From Taeniopygia guttata (taxonomy: Eukaryota > Chordata > Aves > Passeriformes > Estrildidae), in the NCBI RefSeq assembly GCF_048771995.1, contig NC_133036.1, positions 16,089,001-16,153,000 on the forward strand: DNA of 64,000 nucleotides. Direction: 5' to 3'. Positions within the stretch are counted from its first letter, which is position 1; every line of letters starts with the position of its first letter. The translations under genes were made by a program, and so were the position numbers. Positions 1 through 11,900 of this stretch are shown piece after piece. A model generated the notes under the pieces. It searched no databases. It saw only the letters and a list, made by a program, of their open reading frames with translations, and was not told where the DNA came from.

Positions 1-130
1 GGGAGGTTTTTTCTCATTTATAAAAGCACTGCTTTTGTTTAAAGCTTCACATAAATCCTAAACAAGGATGTGCTGGTGTAGCTTATTGCTTGTTGACACT
101 GATCAAAAAATATCTTGGTTTTTTTTATAG

Positions 131-2987
131 ATCTGTGTTAATGATGATCTGGTTGCAAAGCACTTTGCTCATTACAAGGAAAGTGAAGGGACTGCAGAGA
201 GTTCTTCAGATGTTTCTGATGATGAATTTTTGTTCTATGCTGAATGTGTTCCAGTGGAGTTTATTGGGCCTACGTTTCTTGCCAGGCCAAAACTGCCCTT
301 TGGGGAGGAGGTGTCATCACATCTTGGACCAGGTGGGACCCACAAGTGGGGGAGACGGTCCTACATGCAGCACTTCGTGTGTTTAGTTGGAAGTGTGGAA
401 TGGGAATGTCCTGTCTTGGTTTGGATCCCAGTGATTGGGACATGTGGTGTGCATCTCTGGCTTTTTTTATGTTCGGATAATCAGAAATTGGTATCTCCAT
501 TTCATTTACCTTTTTAGGTCTTGCTGGTTGTAATTCTGTTCTTGAAAAGCCATCCCAAAGGTCACACACAGATCTAAATGACAATATGGTTCCTGTAAGT
601 ATTAAATTTTGTATTAAATTGTGAAATACAAACTAATGTAAACATACATAGGCCAGATTAGGAGTGCTGTAGTCACCCAGCTTCTTATTCTTAGACAGTT
701 TTCTGAAGTTTGTTTCATCAAAATTGTTGCCTTAGTCAAAGAAACTTAGAATTTGTGCAAGAATGCTGCAAAATATTTGGAGAATCCCACAGTTGAGTAA
801 GAAAACCACTTGTATTTTAAATACTGATTTTGAACAATATTTTAGTGCTTAAAATTGTTGCATCCCAGGTTGGTGGGGGAGATGCAGATACTGGGATGCC
901 TTGAGAGGATACTCACTTTTGGGATTGGGTGACACAGTGCGACACTCTCCCACACTTCCTTGATTCCTTATGTTAATGGCCCCAGTTACATCACCCCTGT
1001 TCTCCTTCCCAGTTCTAGAATGTTCCCTGTTCCCACTTTCCCATTGGTTCCCATTCCATGCAACTCCTCCTCTGTATCCCTGTTTTCCCCTGGCCCCACC
1101 TTTGCCCCACCACTGGTCCCTCTACTCATTGGCCCTGAGACTTGATGGTCTGCCTCCTCCGTCCCATATATAACCCCTGGACCCTTCCTTGTTCTGGTTC
1201 TTCTGTCCCTGAGCCCCTTTGGTGTGCAGTCACTAAACTGCCACTGGAACTTCGTAGGAGGAACCCCTCCTGCCTCTGTCACTCGCTGACCTGGACTCTG
1301 CACCCAGCAGCACGAGCTGGTGCTCGTCCTGAGCTGTCTGCCTTTCCCCAAGGCAGGGATTCAGCAGCTTCTGCTGTGCTGCTGCATAAAATGTGTTTCC
1401 TTTCTAGGTGGCCAGCATGGTGCCAGGTTTGCCTTCCAAGGAAGATAGAGCAGTTTGGACAGAGAGGTGTGCTGCAGCATGTTCAATGTTCAGAATGGTT
1501 CTATAATCAGATAGTTGGAAGCTGTAGTATGGTTACAGTTAGTGTTCTTAGGCCTCTAAAAGGCAGAGGGAAAGGGAAGGTTCAAACATGTGCTTTTGGG
1601 GAAGGAGGGACTTCGAAGCTGCTGGAAAAATAATTAGACTGGAAAAATACTAGCTATTTCTAAACAGTAGCTTGACAGCAGGGGTGTGGTGGGGAGGTAT
1701 TCTTCTGCACATTATTTTTAGTGTGATATATAAAGTTTTCAGATTTAATGAAATACGACTGGGTCAATTAGTGCAATGCTCTCACTGCTGCAGGTCAGTT
1801 GATGCATGTGTAGTAAACTTCACAAGTATCTCTTTCGGTTTCAAACTAATGCAAAGATGTTTTGTTTTGAAACTTTTAAGAAGCCTTTTTTTCTACAGTA
1901 CAATCTATTTTTCTTCTAATGTCAGGGAACTTACCAACTCACTTTGAAAAAGATTCTGAAAGATTCTGATTTTCACTAAACTTTGCTTTTCAGGTGGTGG
2001 GTTTTGATATCTCCTTTTGTATTGAGGGTTTTTTTCATTGGAATAGATATGTCAGAAATACTTGAAGTGAATTGCTTCATGACACTTGGGAAATACTGGT
2101 GGTGTTTATAAATTACATTTTTCTTTTGCATTTATGTTGGATTTAATATCTCTGTTTCTCAGGGTTCCACAGTTCTTAAATTCCGTTTCAGTTCAGACAC
2201 ACATAGTTGAAGATGACCAGCAGGTATTTCAAAGATTTAACTTGCATTTAACTTCTCTTGTGTGTAAGCATTTTGGTTTTGGTAGCATTGGGCCTTTGTG
2301 GAAGGAGGTCGGGGGCTGACTGCGCCTACCTTGGCCTCTGCAGGCTAAAGCTGTGCCAGCCAGCCAAGTTGGGGATGCCTCTCTGAATTTAAGAAAAGGC
2401 AAGAATAGAGGGAAGGGACCAAAAAAAAAGTGGCAAGCAGGCAATGCCAGGGTCAGAGGACTAGGAGGAGCCCCATGCAGATGTCTCTGAAGGGGCTGCA
2501 GTCTGTGGAGGACCTGCACTGGAGCAGAGACGAGAGGAGTGTTGGAGAGAAATTTCCATCTGCATGGTGACTGCTGTCCCTGCCTCATGCTGCTCCTCGT
2601 GGGACTGAGGGCCAGCTGTATGCAGAGATCCATTGCATCTCTTGGGGGATTTAAGACAGTTAAGACCATCTTTGAAAGTCTTTCTTCAGGAATAGCAATA
2701 ACAAGTTTTTATCTTGGCCTTGGTCTGTGTAACCTATCAGTATGAATTAACCATATTTAAAGTGAATTTAGAATTTGATTCATTTACATAAAAATCCCAT
2801 ACAATGAGTGCTTCTGAGTTTTAGGTAAGCTAAACACCTTTTGTTAAGTGTTGCCATTGTCATCTTTGTCTCATGGTTTCAGAGTTTTCAAAATGTTGGG
2901 AAAGAAAAAAATTTTGTGTTCCTGAGCAAGAAAATTGAACCATCATCCGTTTTGGAAACAGCACCACTTTTTGATGGTCTGAAAAAG
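131..2987 (+). CDS. TDRD12: TDRD12 module: end of Tudor 1 and linker exons
   Basis: Five exons. The first begins ICVNDDLVAKHFAHY, matching the segment that closes the N-terminal Tudor domain in human TDRD12, then runs into a poorly conserved Ser/Asp/Glu-rich linker. Exon 518-594 is readable in one frame only (LAGCNSVLEKPSQ). Exon 1408-1466 (SKEDRAVWTER) is short but was forced by phase: the exon before it ends in phase 0 and the next needs phase 2, and this piece supplies exactly that. Exon 2163-2223 continues VPQFLNSVSVQTH and 2883-2987 reads FVFLSKKIEPSSVLETAPLF, aligning with the human stretch just before the helicase-like core. The linker exons are the least certain part of the model because conservation is low. 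Confidence 0.75.
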
Positions 2988-5900
2988 GTAGCAGTGATGA
3001 TACTACATTGATTATCTTTTTAAGTTTCATACCTCAAATCACCATAGTAATTACAGTAGTACCTCAGTTTGATTGAGGAATGTGTACAAGATTGTTCATG
3101 TGATTGAATAAGTGAAGCTTTGGAGAAATGCTGTAAGAATTCTACACATTTTCTTTCTTGTATATTAGCCACTACTACAAGTGGATTTGAATTTTAATAC
3201 AGTAATTGAACAGCTTAGCCCAGAAGATGGTTTTTCATATTACCTGTTAAGGACATTTGTTATGTAGTGGGTCAGAAGCTTTTAAATCACTCATTACTAT
3301 GCTTTGTCCTTTGTTGGTGTTTAAGTACAGAGATTTAATGGAAACTTTTAATTTCTCTTTCTGTAGGAACTTGCTTGCAGCAAGTTTTCAGGCCCTACCT
3401 TCACACAGTCCTACTGTTGGCCAGCAATAGCTTGGGGATGTGATGTTGTTGCCATCTCCCATCAGGGAAATGATCCCTTATTATATATTCCACCAGTTCT
3501 TACACTTTTGCAGGAAAATGATTACCAAGCCTTGCACAACACGAGTGGGGTATGTATATATTGGACCAGAGAACCTGTTACTACTCTGAATGTTTGGAAA
3601 GTATACATTAATGTCATCTTAGTGTATTTTTTTGATGCCTGCCAGTTTCTGTAAGGCCTCTTAGAGGACTTGGATGGACTCTGTGAATGGAGCGAGTTCC
3701 AAATTTAATTTTAAAGCAATCCCTAACAAATGGCTCGTGCCCTGGCATTTACATACACAATGGAGCTTTGTTTCTGCATAAGTAGTATATACTTATTAAA
3801 CTGAAATGGGTATTAGCTGTTTTAAATACTATAATGCATTTTCTAGCTTGTATTAGATCATAGAAATAGAATTGCTGAGGTTATAAGGAACCTCTGGAAG
3901 TGTCCCAGTGCAACCCTAGTAAGACAAGATTCTTAAGGTTCTGTACTTCTATTTAATATTGTGTTGTTAATTTTTGTACCTGTGTATGTAGCCACTAGCG
4001 CTGATTGTATGTCCTGGATGGAAGAAGGCACAACTTGTTTTTGACCTGCTGAAAACATTCATGAAAGGCTGCAGACCCCTTTATCCAATGCTGATAATTC
4101 TTGGGCAGAACGAGGAGGCAGCCAGCCAAATGGAAATGCGACGCTGTAAGAATATTTTGTCACCTTAGTTATGCTTGAAGGTAGTGTGGGCTGCCTTAAT
4201 TGCAGGAGCATGTGAAAGAACAATTTCTGCTTCTCAAGGTCTTGGTTTATAAAATGAAGTTGGGGGTTTTGTTTGTTTAAATGGTGGTTTACAGTTTCTG
4301 TTAAAATAAATGCTTAGTACTTTGTGCATCTAACTCAGTAGCATGCAGAGGGTGCTCCACAGAGAAGCAGCATAGAAGTGATAAAAAAACTGTTGGGAGA
4401 CTTACCCTGCTTAGATATATGTAGTTAAACATTTAGGTGTGTTCTGGTTTGGTGCCTTTGTTGAGCTTTTGTTGATACCTGCATTTCCAAAAGTGGCTTT
4501 TGTTGTGCCAGGGAAATAAGAACTATGGATAAAACTATGAAGAATTTCAGCAGTTGGTATTTTTTCATCTATCACTCAAGTTTCAGCCTGGTGGGTGAAT
4601 TCAGACTTTCAAGCAGTAGAGCTGTTTTGGTGTATTTGCACCAGTGAAGATTGGTGTGGTTTTATTTCTGTGTGTAGATAGATACACATGCACACACATG
4701 TATGTAAATTCCTAAGCTACAATGTGTGCTTTTTTCCACTGTTGAAACCAAGCTTTCCTGAAATGGCTCTTGCATATGTTTACAAATATTTCCCTTTTGC
4801 CTATTTGGTTACAAAGCTATTACCTCTACTTCCAGTAGCTTACTGGAAAATGAGATGACCTCCTGCTTTGTAAACTTGGTAACCTTCAGAAATTTCACTT
4901 GATTTCAAAATATCAGTGCCTCACCCACTCATGAGTTGGAAAACTTGCAGGGGTAGAAAAATACAAACTCCACAGCTTTGAGATGATGGATCTGAAATAC
5001 ATATGTGACCCTTTTTAATAAAGCTACCATGTCCTTTGGTGTCACGGCAATACTCTTCCAAGTAGTAATGGTAATAGTCTTTCCTTCCAACTTGTAGGTA
5101 AAGTAGTAGTGACTACACCATACAACGTCCAGAGGCTGCTGGAACATAACACTAGGTTGTGTAGGGTTTGCCATCTTGTTCTTGATGAGATTGAGGTGCT
5201 GTTCTCTGACACTTTTGAACAGGTAAGTGACTTATGCAGTTGCTTGGCAAAGTGCTGTTCTAGTTGTGCACGTGTATGAAACAGTGGCACACACTGAGGA
5301 AAAAAACACTGGAAGTGGGTTTATGGTGAGCTCCCTTTTTTTTTTTTCCTTTATTTCTGTGTTTGGTTTTGGGTTTTTTTTTTTTTTTTTTCAGATTTCT
5401 GTGTTGGCAGGGTGGGCTTGTCTCCTAGTTACCACCTAGGTTTTGCTGAATGCCTCTGCCCTCTCGGATCTGTTTTGTCTAGGCTTTTTTATATTGCAGA
5501 GTTGAACAGATCTTTTTCCTGAGATTTCCATCTTCTCTGGACGGAATCCTGCATGCACATGCATATGCTGTCCTGTTGCTTTCTCTTGCTTCAGAAGTCA
5601 TACAAAGGATAGGGTAAAAGTGTACATACCAAACTGGGGGTGAAACTTGTAGTTTGCTGTGGTAGTGGCTTTGTGACTGGAGAAAAGAGTGTTCTCAAAC
5701 AGTGTATTTTTCTGGGCTGTCATGAGCTTGCTGGAATACGATGAGAGAAAAAAACCTCTTTTTTTCCTAGGTGTTTACTATACTGGCTTGTTACAAGAAA
5801 GCCACTGCTCAGGCACAGGGGAATCTACCACATCAGATCATTGCTGTGGGGACTCAGTGGAATAAGCATATCACACCCTTGATAAAGGAGTTCATGACTG

Positions 5901-8900
5901 ATCCTTACATTGTGATAACTGTTATCGAAGAAGCTGCCATCTTTGGAAATGTGCAACAGGTAAAACTTAGGAAACTACAGCACTGCTTGGATATGTGGCT
6001 GCTGCTGGTTTATTGGAGGCAGGTGGTGCTGCAGTGCTGCCTCCCAATGTGAGCTGAAGTGGTTGTTAGAAATCATGTGCAGGTAAATCACTAAATGAGC
6101 TGGAGGTCTCTTACTTTCTTTTATAGGACTGAGATGAAGACAGTCCTTTGACTATCTCATGGTTAGTGCAAGCAAGTCTAAATTTAATGAGCTATATTTG
6201 CAAACAGTACAGTTTTTGACCAGAATGTTTTTGCAGTTAGCAGAACTACAAGGAAAGCAGTGCCAAGGCAAATGAAGTAAAGCATTTGGTTTGCTGCTTT
6301 CACACAATACCAAACTTTAGACCTCAAATTTCTAGATGGCCTATTACATATTTTCAGGTATCTTTTCACTTAGTTTTCAGGCAATGTGGTATAGCCCTGA
6401 GGAATAACCCAAAATGGTTTAAGTTTGGTTTGAATTACAGTGTGTCTCAGCATGGCGTCGTATGTGGATTTTAGATGTTGGAAAATCTCCAAAAGTAGAT
6501 ACTCTGAGCATGTAAGGAAACTGAAAATAAAAGTTGTGAGAAGCCTTAATGATTGAGCAAAACTGGAAGTATCCATGTGGATGCATTAAGGTTAGGATTA
6601 GGAAGATTTAAATAGTAAAATACCTGTGGGTTATATGAATTACCAGCTCTCTGTTTTGTATTTGCTTTTAGGTGGTGCAACCCTGCATGAACAGCAACAG
6701 AACTGCCGAGTTACTCAAAATCCTGGATTTTACCCAGAGGAATTTTCAGAAAGTGCTGATCTTCACTGACTCGGCAACTGAAGTAGAGATGATTCATAAG
6801 GTAAGAAAGAGTTTAAATTTAAATAAGCAGGTTTTTTTTTTTTTAATTTAAAGTAATAACAGACTAAAATATCTTGGCTTCTGAGAATAAAGGAGGAATA
6901 TAAATTTGGAAGTTAATCATTCCTGCTAAAAGTAACTCCAGACTGACTGTCAGCAAGTAGCTGGCATAGATTATCTGATACTTAATGAATTCATTTCTGA
7001 TGTAAATATTAGTGTGTCTGGATGTTTATTCTTTAATGAGAATTAATAGGAGCAAATCTGGTTTGGGATTGTATCTTTTTAACACATTTCCCTTGACTAT
7101 TTGAAGGTTCAAGCGTACCAAAACCAGGCCCACCACCACTTTAAAAAAGTGCTTGTTGATGTTAAAGTAGGATTGAATCTGTTTATAGTAATTATTGTTG
7201 AACAAGAATTCTTTGAACGAGAACTCTTTGAACACCAACTTCAAATATTTTACATGGCCTTTGAAAATATTTCAAGGATTCAAGTGGTGAAGAGTGCTTA
7301 TTCTGAGAGACTGAAACATAAATCTGTGTGTTGTTAGATCATGGAATTGGAGAGGGCACATCAACAAGAGGAAAAGCTTGACATTTTTATTTTCTTAAAT
7401 GTCTAATTTATTAAAATATGAGCACATGAGCTTGTAGTTTTCTTGTTATATGGGAAATTAATGAACCTTATCTCTATTAATGCAATTTTTTTTCATATAA
7501 GCAACCTAAATTTAATTAGCTCTTTCACTGTATCTCTGCAGTAAGATGTGTTAAATTCTAGTAAGAGATGCTGCCTATTAGACTTGATTGGAGAAGAGGT
7601 ACTGCATCATTGCAGGAATGTGTAACTTTCCACTTTGCCATGCAGGCACTGAAGAGCAACTCAATAGTTTCCATGAAAAAGCATAGAGAGAGCAAGTGTA
7701 TTGCTGCATGTGTCTTGGAGAGGTGGAGAAAAATGTACAGTTCTGGCACTCCTGCTGTGTTAGGTGAGGATTCTCTGGTTGGGATTGTATCTTAATGCAG
7801 AGCTAAGATCTGCACCAAGCACTTAAACTGGGTTACACCCCTTCCACAGGGGCAGATCCCTATGAACTATTTCCAGTTCTCTGTTTACTTCTTAATGCTA
7901 CAGCCCTTTAGTTTTTTTTCTTCTTTTTTCTCCTGTTACTATTTTTCCCTGCTTAATTAAAAGAATTACCAGTGTTTTCAAAGATTTTCCATCATTTCAC
8001 AATTGTCTCTGCTACAGAGGATATACTAAGTCTGAAATAATTTTCAGACTACAAAGATTTATTGTCATAATTTCTGTAAGTTCCATTAGGGCTGTTTTTC
8101 AAAATTTTTTTTCAGTAAAAAAGGTCTTTAGTCATTTTCAAACTCAATTTGTTCTTCATGTTCTATAAAAACAAGAAGACTTAGCTCTGCACAGAGCTAT
8201 GGGAATTTCTGCACTATTTCAGCTGTCTCCTGTCTTTCTCCTGTGAATTACTGAGTGGTGCTCAATTCTGTGTATTCTGTGGTGCTGACAGGAACTGGAG
8301 AATTCTGTGAGCTTGGTGTGAAATGCTGTGTCTGCCGTATGCTAATGAATTTATTGATTGGAGAAATAAAAAGCCTTACAGGAATGTATTGGGGAAAAAA
8401 ATCCATCTTCATCTTCCAGTAGGGAAAAGGAAATCAGCCGTGTGTGTGATGTGATACTTCCCATGTTTGATTTATTACAGTTACATATCTGTGTGAAACG
8501 TGTGCTTAGTTTTAACAGATGACTGCCTGCAGTCCTTGGGAATCACAGATGCAACTTGGGTGATCCATTTCAGTTTCCCATCTCCAGCAGTCTTTGGGCA
8601 GCGCCTGCAAAGCATGAGTGACAACTTCTGCACTGGCATCAAGGTTTGGGTGAACCTTGACTGGGTAATGCTACGTTGGGTTATTACTGGTGGATACATA
8701 AACATTTTCCCAAAATATTTCTTCTAGGATTCTGCTGTAGATCAGGAAGATATGAAGGCCACGTCAGTCATTCTGCTGACAGAGGACAGTTCCTGTCATG
8801 CGCCTGGGATTCTCAACTATTTAAAGCATGCAGAAGCTGAAATTCCAGAAGAACTCTATGATTTGACTGCCAGGGTGCAAGAATCTGAGGAAGACAAGAA

Positions 8901-11900
8901 ATTTTCAAGACCCCTGTGTGCTTCTCTTAAAACATTTGGGATTTGCAGGCAAGGAGATATCAGGTTTTTGTGCCCTGAATCATGATTGCTGCTGATTCCT
9001 TGGTGAATTTTCTTGTTGGATGCTTTTACCTAAAACATGTTTTGCTTGTCATTTTTTTTTTCTGTTGCCTGTTGCAAGTCACTTAACAGTAGTTTACAAC
9101 TGAAAGCAAGGAGCTTTTTTCTAAACTTATTGTGGTTTTTTTTAAATGCAGGAACAGAACAGAGTGTCCAGATCGTCATCAAATTAATTTATCAATAGAC
9201 ATGGCCCAGAATATTGCAGATGAAATGATAGAAACACCTGAATGTGTGACAGTAAGTTAGTTTTCCTTGGGCTTGGGTACCAAGAGGACAGGTCTTAAAC
9301 AGCTACTTAATTTTTTTTATTCCATTAACCCTACATAAACCCATAGGATTAATGTACTCTCCCTTGCATAAAACAGTGTGTCAGATGTTCTTTGTGTTTT
9401 GTTTTGTAGGTAATTCCGAGTTTACCTCATGTTTTTTTTCTGTTTTGAAGATTCACATTTTGTGGGAAGAGGACTTGTGTTCTGTGTATTCATTCCTTTT
9501 ATAATTGGAGACTATATATGAAAATTAACGAAGATGGAGGTTTATAGAAACTTACACTTTTTGTGAAGGAAACACAGTAATCTGTGGGAGTGAAGAGAAG
9601 TTGAAGCAGAAGGATTTTTTCTTAGCTGACACGTTCATGCGACCTTGCTAAAAAACTGAGCATTTTATGGCCTTGGGCTTAGAGAATGTATTTTCATTTA
9701 TAGTATGCCCAAAAAATGGGGAGCTCCTCTCTTGTAGGTAGAACATTTATTTCCTTCAAAAATACCAGTGCTTTGGAAGACTTCTGCTACAGAGTGCTGT
9801 TTTAGTTAGACTTTGTAGTTCACATCCATGGAACCTTCATTGCTATAAGGTTGACTTTGCTGCAGTGATTCTTCATATCCCTTATGAAGAGTTTGACTTT
9901 GTGTCTCCAGCTCCCTTTGAGACTTGGGCTTTATCTGAGGTGCCCTCAAAGCAGCATTTTATGCATTGATGTGCACAGCTGTGTGTTTTTAGTCCTTTTT
10001 TTTAAGTCCTTTTTATGTAAAAAAGCAGTCAGTTTTCCCTGTAAGGCTGGGGAGCATTCAGAGTAGAGCTGGAGTGGTGCAGAACGTGTGAGTGGTTAAT
10101 AACCTAGCAGGTAATTGGCAGAACTCACTGGTGTTTACTGAGGTGGAATATCATCACCTGACATGCAGCAATTCCTGTTCCATACACTGCTCTCCACTGC
10201 TGGCTGAACTATGGGCAGTTAGGATTGAGAATAATAACAACTCACTGTTTTCTGAAAAATCTATGTACAGCAACATCTGTCACGTTTTGGGTCTGGAAAT
10301 AGGTATTTGACCTATTTATAAAGACTTAAATTTCATTGGTTTGAGGAACCATCCACCCCTCCTTTCTGCTGATGTATTTTATCATTTCAGATCCTGCCTC
10401 TTTTCATTGTACACGCAACAAACTACTTTGGTCGAATAGTCAAGAAACAAAAGGACCAATATGCAGTTCTTGCTAAAGAAATGAATGATTATTTCAAGGT
10501 ACCAGGACATAGGATTTCTGTTAACACCACGGAGAAGTCAGTGTTCTATGGGTTACTTGAGGGAGCCGTTTGCCACAGGTAAAATTTTGTTGGCTTTTTT
10601 TTTTATTCATGTGCATGTATTTACTGTTGGATAAAGAAAAAAGTTAGCCCATCCTCAAAAGCAGCAAAAAACCACTGCTATGCCAATAATGCTCTTAAAA
10701 AGCTCTTGACTACTCTGAGTTCCTAAAGGGCAAACAATATGATTCCTCACACATGCACTTGGTTACTGAGTGGGCTGTGAAAATACCAGTCTTAAAATGA
10801 GAGCAGTTTTAAAAAAATACCCTGCACAACTGGTTACATGAGTAATAATTTTGTGTTTCTTTTCCTGCTATATGAAGGGTTCAGGTGGTAGAGAATCCAG
10901 CAAAAGATGAAAATGTCTACAAGGTCACAATTAAATACGTAGATGAAGGCAGGACAAGTCAAGTGAATAGTGAACAGCTGCTTCACTTACCTGTGAAGTT
11001 CCAGAGTCTGCCACCTCAGGCTGTGGAAATTATAGTTTGTAGTGTAAAACCCATAGATAATGAAGTTGAATGGAATCCAAAGGTAATAAGCAGGTTTTGC
11101 ATGGTATTTCCTTCACGTTCTTTACCTTCTCTCTCTGTTTTCTACAAGAAAACAGTTACAAACTGTAAACTTGGGTACCAAATTGCATTGCTTACTGGTA
11201 TTGACACTAAATACCTGTAATTGGGGCAGATTCTAAGAAGGTCAGGTTTTTTTTTGTTTTTCTGTGAAATAATACAGGGAATTTAATGGAATTTTTTTCT
11301 CTTATTTAAATATCTTTTAGAGTAGGTTCTCACTGCTTTGGATTCTGGGGGAGGAGCAGGGGAAGTGTAGCCTCTCTGAATTGACCTGTGTTTGAGTGAT
11401 ATTTAATTATCCTTGAAGGCTAGTACTGTTCTAACTTAAGTTAAAGTGTTCCACTGATTTACTCAAACTGTATTTATTTGTTGAATATGTGTTTCATTTT
11501 TAAGCTCAGAAGGTGTTGTTTTATTGTAGTGAAAGTGACTGTAAACTGTGTTGGTATCTATACATCTCAAGTGCAGTGATAACTTGTTTTTCCTAGGTGA
11601 CTGATCACATTAATAGGAAAATTAAAGGAAAATTTCATCATGCAAAAGTGATGCATACCTTGGGAAAGACAGTTTGGGTTGACCCAATGGTAGGTATAGA
11701 ATGGCAGCACTGGGAAGTGCTAGTGTGTCTGCACATGGTCCAAAACTATTCTACAAAGTTAGTCATAAGTGTATTTGGTTCAGTAGTTTGTATTGTGAAA
11801 TCAGTTGTCACATTCCACTGGAAGAATGAAACTTGGATCCTCCAAGATGGCTTGCTGATATCCAAGAGCTCCTAAAGTAGACTTAATTTATTTTGTTTAT

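Noticed and set aside
1142-1633. 163-codon open frame covering the LTR end and a TDRD12 exon
   Set aside because: It is in the wrong frame for the exon and mostly LTR sequence.
8500-8727. Open frame LTDDCLQSLG... running past the exon into the intron
   Set aside because: Phase and human alignment show the exon is 8510-8643 (or 8649); the remainder is intron read-through.
8943-8985. GT donor after ATCAG as the end of the TDRD12 zinc-finger exon
   Set aside because: It would add residues inside the CCCH finger; the GC donor at 8949 restores exact family spacing. Kept only as a possible alternative.
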